This document shows, one piece after another, positions 8,171-14,166 of a stretch of DNA of 39,631 nt. Position numbers and translations under genes: made by a program. Below the pieces are notes generated by a model that saw nothing but the letters and a program-made list of their open reading frames with translations, was not told where the DNA came from and did not search any database. The first letter of the stretch is position 1; the number at the start of each line of letters is the position of its first letter. The DNA is from a virus, in the IMG/VR virus record IMGVR_UViG_3300044609_000415, positions 1 to 39,631 of that record, one strand, 5' to 3'.

Positions 8171-8202
8171 TACGCTTATAGTTTGTTTTGCCATACACTT
8201 AT
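8171..8202 (-). repeat. Inverted copies of the iteron core
   Basis: TACGCTTAT (8171-8179) and TACACTTAT (8194-8202) are reverse complements of the variant and the exact core of the array to the left. They mark the right end of the array and could let bound proteins face each other. Confidence 0.8.
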
Positions 8203-8232
8203 CAGGTGTTTATTGGAAAATCGCCGATATTA

Positions 8233-8252
8233 CAACTTTAAACGAGAGTTTA
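8233..8252 (+). repeat. 20-bp control element, copy 1 (forward)
   Basis: CAACTTTAAACGAGAGTTTA. The same 20 bases occur in reverse complement at 8535-8554 with no mismatch and at 8440-8459 with one mismatch. The inner part is itself a near dyad (TTTAAAC-GAGA-GTTTAA), as for an operator. Confidence 0.9.
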
Positions 8253-8294
8253 ATGATACCAGAAGGTCACGAATAGGATAAACCCCGTATAAAG

Positions 8295-8323
8295 TTGCTG
8301 AGGATCGATTAGCTACCTATATA
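8295..8323 (+). promoter_or_regulatory. Possible rightward sigma-70 promoter
   Basis: TTGCTG (8295-8300), a 17-base spacer, then TATATA (8318-8323). The -35 matches the consensus at three of six bases and the -10 at four or five. Spacing is ideal and it lies upstream of the first rightward genes. The -10 overlaps the A/T palindrome. Confidence 0.35.
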
Positions 8324-8337
8324 CATATATGTATATA
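8318..8337. other. 20-bp perfect A/T palindrome
   Basis: TATATACATATATGTATATA reads the same on both strands. It could be a DNA-unwinding element, a protein-binding site over a -10, or simple A/T sequence. Confidence 0.7.
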
Positions 8338-8371
8338 TAGTAATAAACCCCTTATATAAATGTAATTAGCC

Positions 8372-8596
8372 ATGCGAGAGACACACACCTACCTACACAA
8401 AAGACGCGATTTGGAATTGAGGCAATTTTTGCAATCTATTAAACTCTCGTCTAAAGTTGAACATCTTGTTTTCATTGATATTTTACCCCAATATATGACT
8501 GCACAAACAGCTTTACGCTCACAGCTCACCGAGCTAAACTCTCGTTTAAAGTTGAAAATAGTAGGAGAATTAAGCAAATGGCTCATTCATCTTTAG
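8372..8596 (+). CDS. Doubtful small ORF over control elements
   Basis: 74 codons, overlapping the next gene by 19 bases. There is no clear ribosome-binding site before the ATG at 8372. Two copies of the 20-bp element lie inside it but are read in different frames (KLSSKV and NSRLKLK), so selection there seems to act on the DNA and not on a protein. It may be chance coding over a leader region; an overlapping real small gene is not excluded. Confidence 0.25.
   Translation: MRETHTYLHKRRDLELRQFLQSIKLSSKVEHLVFIDILPQYMTAQTALRSQLTELNSRLKLKIVGELSKWLIHL
8440..8459 (-). repeat. 20-bp control element, copy 2 (inverted, 1 mismatch)
   Basis: Reverse complement of the element at 8233-8252 with a single difference (CTCGTCTAAAG against CTCGTTTAAAG). 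It lies in the presumed leader of the first rightward gene. Confidence 0.85.
8535..8554 (-). repeat. 20-bp control element, copy 3 (inverted, exact)
   Basis: Exact reverse complement of 8233-8252. It ends 9 bases before the AGGAG of the gene at 8578, so a protein or RNA structure here could affect that gene's translation. Confidence 0.9.
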
Positions 8597-9009
8597 ATCA
8601 GCGCCCTTGGCTACACGATTGTGGTGTATGGGGTGAGCGGGTGAAAACTGAAAACATTGTACATGCTGATTTGTACGCATGGCATGGCGACACATTTGGA
8701 ATAGTACTGAGCGCTGGAGGCAGGACTTTGATATCGGCTGACATATACGCAGTTAGAGATGATGCATTAATACCTTATTCAGGCGAGGCAATAGACACGC
8801 GCTTTGTAGTACGCTGGACAAAAGATAATAACAATATGTTTAGTCGCGTGCATGGTACACTGCTTAATATGGCTCATGCGGGGTTTGAGGCCATTAAACC
8901 GTACGGGTACGTCAAAATGTCCATACATTGCCATTACGTGGTCGCGACCGATGCTAACCCGTGGCCGCGTGGTTGGGTTAACGAGTATGGCGCTAAAGCA
9001 TGGCGCTAA
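8578..9009 (+). CDS. Hypothetical early protein
   Basis: 143 residues. The ATG has a good AGGAG site 9 bases upstream. The product is neutral, with no membrane segment, and rich in aromatic residues and histidine (FEAIKPYGYVKMSIHCHYVV). No family was recognised. As the first rightward gene after the control region it is likely an immediate-early protein, where phages often keep host-takeover or regulatory functions; this is inference from position only. Confidence 0.8.
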   Translation: MAHSSLDQRPWLHDCGVWGERVKTENIVHADLYAWHGDTFGIVLSAGGRTLISADIYAVRDDALIPYSGEAIDTRFVVRWTKDNNNMFSRVHGTLLNMAHAGFEAIKPYGYVKMSIHCHYVVATDANPWPRGWVNEYGAKAWR

Positions 9010-9095
9010 TCACGTACGTGGTGACGTACTGCAAAAAGATGTTGACGCGTACTAACTTTAAAACTAGTATGTTTTCAGTCACAGGAGATAATGAC

Positions 9096-9233
9096 ATGAC
9101 ACAATCACTTAAATCAGACCACCGACACGTTATCCAGTATAGCCACACTGAGACACGATGTGGCTCAATCCTTCGCGAGGTATGCGCCATTGGCGTGATC
9201 ATACTAATCGCACAACTATTTTTCGGTAGGTAG
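9096..9233 (+). CDS. Small membrane protein (45 aa)
   Basis: The start is the second ATG of ATGACATGAC, behind AGGAG; a longer reading from 9000 would overlap the preceding gene and lacks an SD. The C-terminal half is one hydrophobic segment (VCAIGVIILIAQLFF) ending GR, so a single-pass inner-membrane protein is likely. The N-terminal half is polar with several His and Ser. Function unknown. Confidence 0.65.
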   Translation: MTQSLKSDHRHVIQYSHTETRCGSILREVCAIGVIILIAQLFFGR

Positions 9234-9237
9234 TACA

Positions 9238-9516
9238 ATGTCATTGGTTGATTTTGATCAAATCCCTACAGGCCGTGTCATGATGGTAGCGGCCCCAAGG
9301 TTTGAAAAGGACCTTTTCGGCCTTGAGCGGCGATTGGCGTATAAGAGCACCAAGCATTGCTACCGCATAGACATTGTCCGCGACGCATCGGGCGCGCTTG
9401 TATGGTGTGGCGAAATAGACGGCAAAAGTTGTGATCAATGGACCGACATACCGACTAAGCTGCAAAAAGTTATCAACCAAGTAATATTGCAACTCAACAG
9501 CAAAAATGGAGTATGA
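9238..9516 (+). CDS. Hypothetical early protein
   Basis: 92 residues, 4 bases after the preceding stop. It has a beta-looking core (CYRIDIVRDASGALVWCGEIDG) and a C-terminal helix (PTKLQKVINQVILQLNSKNG). Its last codons and stop lie in a 27-base stretch that recurs before the gene at 9783. No family was recognised. Confidence 0.75.
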   Translation: MSLVDFDQIPTGRVMMVAAPRFEKDLFGLERRLAYKSTKHCYRIDIVRDASGALVWCGEIDGKSCDQWTDIPTKLQKVINQVILQLNSKNGV

Positions 9517-9522
9517 ACGATG
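9496..9522 (+). repeat. Translation-leader repeat, copy 1
   Basis: A 27-base stretch carrying AAAAATGGAG and ending at the ATG of the gene at 9520. It matches 9759-9785 with three differences. Here it is also the 3' end of the gene at 9238. Confidence 0.85.
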
Positions 9523-9735
9523 ACAGATAGAAACGTGACTTTCACAAAGCGCGGCGACTATTATGAGTATCAGGGCGAATTAGCCGACAAAATGGCTAAC
9601 GCTCTTAATATTGCCGTCACAAGAGGTAGGGGAAACGGCGAGCCGGATTGTGTTGGCTTCCCCGTGCATTCAAAGGACTCATGGGCTTTGAGTACGCTAG
9701 AAGCCTTTGGATATACAGTAACCTTTATCGACTAA
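9520..9735 (+). CDS. Hypothetical early protein
   Basis: 71 residues, started by an ATG 3 bases after the preceding stop with GGAG upstream. The sequence has a short beta hairpin (YYEYQGELADKM) and a C-terminal pattern DSWALSTLEAFGYTVTFID. No family was recognised. The neighbours are all small early genes in tight tandem, suggesting one transcript. Confidence 0.75.
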   Translation: MTDRNVTFTKRGDYYEYQGELADKMANALNIAVTRGRGNGEPDCVGFPVHSKDSWALSTLEAFGYTVTFID

Positions 9736-9758
9736 CGCTATCGTTCCGTGCGCAAATT

Positions 9759-9785
9759 AACAGTAAAAATGGAGCATGAACAATG
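9759..9785 (+). repeat. Translation-leader repeat, copy 2
   Basis: Matches 9496-9522 with three differences and ends at the ATG at 9783. Here the bases that encode a gene end in copy 1 lie after a stop codon (9735), so they look like a relic of a copied gene end. Confidence 0.85.
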
Positions 9786-10073
9786 CAAGTCATAGAAACT
9801 AAGTACCTTGGCGCGAGCAGTGTTCGTGGTTCGCGATACTCGCGTGTCAAGGCAACCCACACTGGTGGCCTCACGTCCGTTACGTTGCCATGGAACGACG
9901 AGTTAAAAGGCGACGAAAACCATATGGCCGCGGCTAAGGCCCTCGCTGAAAAGCTGCAATGGTATGGCGAGTATGTTGGCGGGCACACGCTAACTGGTAT
10001 GGTGTTTGTGCGAGCGCCTACTGGCAATCATCATGATTGCACCTTTAGCACCACCATACCTTGGCTCGACTAA
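9783..10073 (+). CDS. Hypothetical early protein
   Basis: 96 residues. GGAG lies before the ATG inside a leader that copies the one before 9520 (27 bases, 3 differences). The product starts MQVIETKYLGASSVRGSRYSRVKA and has a central helix (HMAAAKALAEKLQWYG). The N-terminal shape, a strand with Arg/Lys followed by an Ala-rich helix, recurs in small phage proteins of unknown function. No family was recognised. Confidence 0.75.
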   Translation: MQVIETKYLGASSVRGSRYSRVKATHTGGLTSVTLPWNDELKGDENHMAAAKALAEKLQWYGEYVGGHTLTGMVFVRAPTGNHHDCTFSTTIPWLD

Positions 10074-10107
10074 CGGATCGACTAGTAGGAATAACTGGAG
10101 AACGAAA

Positions 10108-10365
10108 ATGTCAACTACTTACACACAATCCGACTGGGCAAAGGAAGGATTTATGTATCGCTCCCACCAGCTGAACATGAAACGTATGGCGGCCTGCAAC
10201 CCGTCACAACTTCAACACCTCAAAGACAGCGATCCTTTGAGCGACAACTTCATCGGCGGTCTGGCATCATTTGAAAAAATGCAAGCGGCGCAAAAGCCAA
10301 TTAACGATCAATATAGAGCCGATTTGAATGTTTTGCGCTCTGAATTTGGTATGGAAAGGATATGA
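10108..10365 (+). CDS. Hypothetical early protein
   Basis: 85 residues from the ATG at 10108, which has a TGGAGA site; a longer reading from 10006 would overlap the preceding gene. The product is helical and polar (QLQHLKDSDPLSDNFIGG, QKPINDQYRADLNVLRSEFG). No family was recognised. Confidence 0.75.
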   Translation: MSTTYTQSDWAKEGFMYRSHQLNMKRMAACNPSQLQHLKDSDPLSDNFIGGLASFEKMQAAQKPINDQYRADLNVLRSEFGMERI

Positions 10366-10368
10366 ACG

Positions 10369-10407
10369 ATGAATAGCAATTTATCTGAATGGAAGGAACA
10401 GGCATGA
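10369..10407 (+). CDS. Possible 12-codon leader ORF
   Basis: MNSNLSEWKEQA then TGA, overlapping the next ATG as ATGA. The start sits in ATGAACGATG, the same setting as the starts at 9520 and 9783, which suggests it is translated. It may be a coupling peptide for the next gene or the remnant of a longer one. Confidence 0.35.
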   Translation: MNSNLSEWKEQA

Positions 10408-10565
10408 AAACCTATGCACTAGCAGAAAGTCACCCTCCCTCAGGAACATGTCGCACGTCTGAAACACACTACTTCATAGACGGAAAGCGTGTATCGCATC
10501 ACGACTATTGCGTGGTATGGAATAAAGCGAAAGACGGCAAAACGGGCGGATACCTCACAAAATAA
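10404..10565 (+). CDS. Small early protein (53 aa)
   Basis: Starts at ATG 10404 after GGAAGGAACAGG and ends at TAA 10565. It contains THYFIDGKRVSHHDYCVV, a pattern (YYxDGKRVSxxDY) that recurs in tiny phage proteins of unknown role. It overlaps the following reading frame by 77 bases if that one starts at GTG 10489. Confidence 0.55.
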   Translation: MKTYALAESHPPSGTCRTSETHYFIDGKRVSHHDYCVVWNKAKDGKTGGYLTK

Positions 10566-10788
10566 TGGATTAGTAGTCGTTTGGGCTTGGCATACGGACG
10601 AATATGGAGATACATGCGAATGCACCAAAACTAACCAAAAGCCTGAGGCTTGGGAGGTATACACACGTACACCCACATGGGAAATACGCGATGAACAAGA
10701 TTTTCCGACGCTAGAGGCGGCACTGCGCGAGGCGCTGAAAAGGTGTGACGCAACAGGATACTCATTAGACATAGATGGGGCGGTATAA
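10489..10788 (+). CDS. Hypothetical early protein, start uncertain
   Basis: Up to 99 residues. The only available start is a GTG at 10489, with GGAAAG just before it, inside the preceding gene in another frame. The convincing part begins about residue 25 (NNGLVVVWAWHTDEYGD) and runs to a C-terminal helix LEAALREALKRCDATGYSLD. Either the GTG is used, or the preceding 53-residue frame shifts by one base into this one. The stop overlaps the next start (TAATG). Confidence 0.55.
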   Translation: MYRITTIAWYGIKRKTAKRADTSQNNGLVVVWAWHTDEYGDTCECTKTNQKPEAWEVYTRTPTWEIRDEQDFPTLEAALREALKRCDATGYSLDIDGAV

Positions 10789-10877
10789 TGACAGACTTTT
10801 TCTTTGGTTTTATAGTCGGGTGGTTAATCACCAACGCCACATTTACACTTATACTTGTATGGGTTTCACGAAAGTAG
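10788..10877 (+). CDS. Tiny membrane protein (29 aa)
   Basis: Begins at ATG 10788, overlapping the preceding stop by one base, and ends at TAG 10877. Nearly the whole product is hydrophobic (MTDFFFGFIVGWLITN, FTLILVWV) with a basic end (SRK), a single membrane segment. The DNA contains one inverted copy of the control-region core at 10844-10852. Confidence 0.5.
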   Translation: MTDFFFGFIVGWLITNATFTLILVWVSRK

Positions 10878-10897
10878 AAGGGGGAGGGGTATAATAT

Positions 10898-12148
10898 ATG
10901 GAACGTACAAATATAGGCCTATTGAGAGAGTGCGCTCGAAATCTAGGTGTCAGCGACCCGTACGATGTAGCGGTGACACGTATGGATTTAGAAAACCTAT
11001 ACAAAGTGGCGCTGAAAAACGAAGCCGCTGCGCGCATAATCGCCGCACGTATTAACAGCAAACTGGCGGGGGCACTAACGCGGGGTTTACCCGACATATT
11101 AGGTGACACGCCAATTACGCCACAAATTGACAGCAATAAGGTTAAGGAGCTCGAAGCTCGTTTAGACAACGTTCAGCAAATGCTTGAAAACTATACAGAC
11201 AAAGTTTACGAGCGCATTGGTAAAATAAATGAGCTTGCACAAAACGCTGTCAAGCACGATGACATATGTAACATACTGTCAACACATACTGAGTCATTGC
11301 AAGATACTTTAAAACAGTATGTGTCTGCAAAAGTCATCGAAGCCGTGCGCGCCAATACGCCAATGCACCTAACCATGACACCTGCACCCGACGCACCGAA
11401 ACAGGATTTAGGGTTAGTACATTACAAAACGCCTCAAATATTGCAAACACTCCAAGCCGGTGTCAATGTGTATTTGCACGGCCCCTCTGGCTCTGGAAAA
11501 ACAACAGCCGCACAAACGTGTGCAAGCGCAATAGGCGTTGCGTTTTATTTTGCCGCTAAAATTGAAAGCGAGTATCTACTACTAGGTTTCAAGGATGCAC
11601 GCGGGGATACGGTACGCACTCAGTTTAGAGAGGCATATGAACATGGCGGTGTGTTTTTGTTTGACGAAATAGACGCCTCAAGCCCTGCCGCTGTAGTCGC
11701 GATGAACGCTGCATTAGCTAACGGTATATGCCCGTTCCCCGACGGTACTGTGACGCGCCACAAGGACTTTTACTGCATCGCGGCGGGTAATACAAAACTG
11801 ACTGGTGCAAATAGACAGTACAGTGGGCGTGCGCAGTTAGATGCCACGTCGGTGGATAGATTTGCGTTCATTGAGTTTGGGTACGATGAACAACTGGAGC
11901 GCGCTCTGGCGACCGTACCACAATGGGCTTTGCATGTGCAAGAATTACGTAAAATAGTTAAAGAGCGTGCGTTAAACCATTTAATCACACCCCGCGCCAC
12001 ACTCGACGGTTGCAGACTATTGCAAGCGGGCTTTTCATGGGGGGATGTTGAAAACATGGTCTGCTTCAAAGGTCTCGAAGCGGATACGGTCAAAAGCATC
12101 AAACAAGGTCTTAAAAAGCCTATTGTGCACCAGATTAGGGGTAGATAA
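10898..12148 (+). CDS. MoxR/CobS-type AAA+ ATPase
   Basis: 416 residues behind a very strong GGGGGAGGGG site. The N-terminal part (1-150) is helical with a likely coiled coil about 80-150. The AAA+ domain has Walker A GPSGSGKT (195-202), Walker B FLFDEID (254-259), sensor-1 AGNT (297-299) and a DRFAF arginine-finger region (320-324). The CPFPDGTVTRHKDF hairpin is typical of MoxR/AAA_5 members, which remodel protein complexes, often with a VWA-domain partner. The next gene overlaps by one base and may encode that partner. The target is unknown. Confidence 0.85.
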   Translation: MERTNIGLLRECARNLGVSDPYDVAVTRMDLENLYKVALKNEAAARIIAARINSKLAGALTRGLPDILGDTPITPQIDSNKVKELEARLDNVQQMLENYTDKVYERIGKINELAQNAVKHDDICNILSTHTESLQDTLKQYVSAKVIEAVRANTPMHLTMTPAPDAPKQDLGLVHYKTPQILQTLQAGVNVYLHGPSGSGKTTAAQTCASAIGVAFYFAAKIESEYLLLGFKDARGDTVRTQFREAYEHGGVFLFDEIDASSPAAVVAMNAALANGICPFPDGTVTRHKDFYCIAAGNTKLTGANRQYSGRAQLDATSVDRFAFIEFGYDEQLERALATVPQWALHVQELRKIVKERALNHLITPRATLDGCRLLQAGFSWGDVENMVCFKGLEADTVKSIKQGLKKPIVHQIRGR

Positions 12149-12987
12149 TGCGTCAACAGATTAAACCAGAGACGTCAAAATATCGTTTTGACAGTTTGCC
12201 CGAATACTCGCAGTGGTTGACAGTCACGCCCAGAACTTGGCGATATGACGATAGCCAAAGAGAAAGAGGCTATCGATGGGATTTGGGTGCAGGGTACGAC
12301 AAGGCATGCGATCTAGCCCGTTACGGTTGGATAGAGGGTGCGCAAAATATGCAAGACAAACTAAAGGCGTTTACGCCCATGTCGGTTGCACCAGATACGT
12401 TAACCGATTTTTACGGCTATAGGCCGCATGTAGCTAGGTATTGTGCAGGCGCGCCCGCCAGCATGATAAGATATGACCGCGAAGGCCGTGACGGTTCGGG
12501 CCGCGTTGTTACGTTGCTTGTACCTATTGCAGTTAATCACCTTACGGAAGCTGAATGCTTCAAAAACTTTGGCGTCGGTGTTGTGCAGTACATTAATCAG
12601 TTGGAAACTGACGGACTACGCGTCGAAGTACACTCTGGAATTGCTTTGGAGTATAACAGGCATAGAATGACATGCACTGTACAAATCAAATCAGCAGATC
12701 AACAGCTAGACTTAGCAGTGCTGGCGTTTGCGATAGGACACCCCGCTATGTTTAGACGGTTGGGTTTTGCCATGATCGAACGTTCGGCATTGCCAGAGAC
12801 GGGCAGTTATGGCGGGGCTCGTGACATGGAAGTCAGTGACATGCTGGACGCGCCTAACGGCCTAATCGTACTCAATGGCGCTACTAAGTCGAACAGTCTG
12901 GCGCGTACACCTGAGGATGCTTTTAAGTACATAGGTGAAAAAATTGAAGACGCGATGGAGCAACAGCAAAAGGAGAAAGAAACATGA
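12148..12987 (+). CDS. DUF7192-like partner of the AAA+ ATPase
   Basis: 279 residues, overlapping the ATPase stop by one base (TAATG). It starts with a SLPEYSQWLTVTPRTW motif and a tryptophan-rich front. The central part (about 125-215) has a Rossmann-like alternation with IAVNHLTEAECF, LRVEVHSGIALEY, and LDLAVLAFAIGHPAMFRRLGF, a pattern I associate with phage DUF7192 proteins next to AAA+ genes. A VWA-like fold is my inference. No MIDAS DxSxS motif is visible. The tail is E/Q/K-rich. The pair may act as a chaperone-like complex during early infection. Confidence 0.65.
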   Translation: MRQQIKPETSKYRFDSLPEYSQWLTVTPRTWRYDDSQRERGYRWDLGAGYDKACDLARYGWIEGAQNMQDKLKAFTPMSVAPDTLTDFYGYRPHVARYCAGAPASMIRYDREGRDGSGRVVTLLVPIAVNHLTEAECFKNFGVGVVQYINQLETDGLRVEVHSGIALEYNRHRMTCTVQIKSADQQLDLAVLAFAIGHPAMFRRLGFAMIERSALPETGSYGGARDMEVSDMLDAPNGLIVLNGATKSNSLARTPEDAFKYIGEKIEDAMEQQQKEKET

Positions 12988-13160
12988 AAAGAGCTTTAAA
13001 GCAACTACCGACTAAATCTGTGCCTGCCGTTACGTTTGTGTGCAGTCATTGCAATTTCCAAAGTTACGCCACGTATGCGGCTAAGCGACATGCTAAGGTG
13101 ACAGGACATTGTGTCTCTAAACAGTTTACAGATGAGGTTATAAACGATGCCACAAGCTAA
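12984..13160 (+). CDS. C2H2 zinc-finger small protein (58 aa)
   Basis: Starts at ATG 12984 behind AGGAG and overlaps the preceding stop as ATGA. It holds FVCSHCNFQSYATYAAKRH followed by H42: Cys-x2-Cys-x12-His-x5-His, a classic C2H2 finger (Cys20, Cys23, His36, His42). It is basic at the front and acidic at the end, so DNA or protein binding is likely. Whether it is linked to the AAA+/DUF7192 pair beyond co-translation is unknown. Confidence 0.75.
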   Translation: MKRALKQLPTKSVPAVTFVCSHCNFQSYATYAAKRHAKVTGHCVSKQFTDEVINDATS

Positions 13161-13299
13161 ATGCCCCCAGCCTGTATTTAGCGGTATGGATGGATACCTA
13201 TGCCCTAAATGCGGTATCGCTTGGGACCGCAACGAAGAAAAACCCGCGTGTAACTTTGAGAAGCGCGCACCCACGTTCTTTTACAGAAAGGCAAGATAA
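13147..13299 (+). CDS. Zinc-ribbon small protein (50 aa)
   Basis: Starts at ATG 13147 inside the end of the preceding gene and stops at 13299, overlapping the next ATG by one base. It holds Cys6, CPKCG (19-23) and Cys35 (KPAC), a four-cysteine set for one zinc. It is basic at the C-terminus (FFYRKAR). Very small zinc ribbons are frequent among phage early genes; the role is unknown. Confidence 0.65.
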   Translation: MPQAKCPQPVFSGMDGYLCPKCGIAWDRNEEKPACNFEKRAPTFFYRKAR

Positions 13300-13766
13300 T
13301 GGCAGAAATGACATACTACCTTGATTGCGAGTTTGACGGGCACAACGGGCCGTTACTGAGTATTGCGATGATACCTAAAACCGACGATGAATCTATTTAC
13401 ATACAAACACGCACAATAGCGAAAAACCTTTGGGCTATTGCGAACGTCATACCGTACATGGACGTCGAATTTGCTGACACCAGTATTGTTTGCAACATCG
13501 AAGAAGTGGGCGGATACTTGCGAAAATATTTGCAAGGTCTAAAAGGCTTTAAAGTAATTAGCGATAGTATCGTTGATATTAAATATTTTTGCGATGCTTT
13601 CAGTACGGACTTTGAAGGTAACTACTTTTCTAACGATCATGCACAAATAGTTTTTGAAGTGCATAACGTCACTTCGTACCCAACAGACACGCCATATCGT
13701 GCTTGGGCTGTCCAACACAATGCGTGGTGGGATGCACACGCACTCAAATACGCAATGCAACCTTAA
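13299..13766 (+). CDS. DEDDh-type 3'-5' exonuclease
   Basis: 155 residues. The DEDDh residues are visible: Asp9 and Glu11 in YLDCEFDG, a middle Asp in VISDSIVDIKYF, and a C-terminal HNAWWDAHALKYA giving His140 and Asp145 with the H-x4-D spacing of the h subtype. The size and spacing resemble the compact Rv2179c-like 3'-5' exoribonucleases. Such enzymes trim RNA or single-stranded DNA with two metal ions. It is the only gene of this early cluster with an evident catalytic activity. Confidence 0.8.
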   Translation: MAEMTYYLDCEFDGHNGPLLSIAMIPKTDDESIYIQTRTIAKNLWAIANVIPYMDVEFADTSIVCNIEEVGGYLRKYLQGLKGFKVISDSIVDIKYFCDAFSTDFEGNYFSNDHAQIVFEVHNVTSYPTDTPYRAWAVQHNAWWDAHALKYAMQP

Positions 13767-13777
13767 GGAGACAAATA

Positions 13778-14002
13778 ATGTATCTAGTAACAAAAGAAGA
13801 GAAAAACCTCATCGACAACTCCGCCTATTACGTTAATATGGCTAGTTTTGACACGTTAGGAAAAGCCCGAGCATACGCGGAAGAATGCACTACAGGAGAC
13901 GGGCTAACGTACCACGTATGGGCGTTAAAATCACATTGCACACGTGTAACAAACGTGACTTGGACTGAGTGCAACGGTAACGGAAACGGGGGTGCGTCAT
14001 GA
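13778..14002 (+). CDS. Hypothetical early protein
   Basis: 74 residues from the ATG at 13778, which has AAGGAGA; a longer frame from 13703 lies in the preceding gene. It begins MYLVTKEEKNLIDNSAYY and ends in a Gly/Asn-rich stretch (ECNGNGNGGAS). The next start overlaps its stop. No family was recognised. Confidence 0.7.
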   Translation: MYLVTKEEKNLIDNSAYYVNMASFDTLGKARAYAEECTTGDGLTYHVWALKSHCTRVTNVTWTECNGNGNGGAS

Positions 14003-14166
14003 CTGATTTTGAACACATACTTGCATATATCGTACGTGAAGCACCTCAAGCAATATTTTGGGTACTATTGGTATGTGTACCTATCATGCTAGTGGAGGAG
14101 GGATACTATGACAAACAGTCTAGGGACGACTTTAAAGATATCGAAAAGAAAGGTAAACGCAAATGA
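13999..14166 (+). CDS. Small membrane-associated protein (55 aa)
   Basis: Starts at ATG 13999 (ATGA overlap) and ends at TGA 14166, itself overlapping the next ATG. Residues about 17-33 (AIFWVLLVCVPIMLVEE) are hydrophobic enough for one membrane pass. The C-terminal part is highly charged (DDFKDIEKKGKRK). Function unknown. Confidence 0.6.
   Translation: MTDFEHILAYIVREAPQAIFWVLLVCVPIMLVEEGYYDKQSRDDFKDIEKKGKRK

Larger units (their letters stand above)
7616..8371. promoter_or_regulatory. Divergent intergenic control region, repeat-packed
   Basis: About 756 bases between the leftward and rightward blocks without a convincing gene. Minus-strand frames here translate to Y/T/L/F repeats made by the DNA repeats and are not genes. 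It holds, left to right: four tandem 14-bp units; three 56-57 bp units; a C-rich tract (about 7919-7934); a second array of about ten units; inverted copies at 8171-8179 and 8194-8202; a 20-bp element (8233-8252); and a 20-bp A/T palindrome (8318-8337). Both transcription blocks must start here or nearby. An origin, an operator array or both would fit. Confidence 0.8.

Noticed and set aside
7651-8194. Minus-strand open frames of 76-127 codons in the control region
   Set aside because: They translate to Tyr/Thr/Leu/Phe repeats generated by the 14-bp DNA units, lack ribosome sites, and overlap each other in several frames.
10781-10795. TATAAT boxes at 10784 and 10890
   Set aside because: Both fall within start-codon contexts (TATAATG, GGGTATAATATATGG) without a -35, and would start transcripts downstream of the ATG or its ribosome site.
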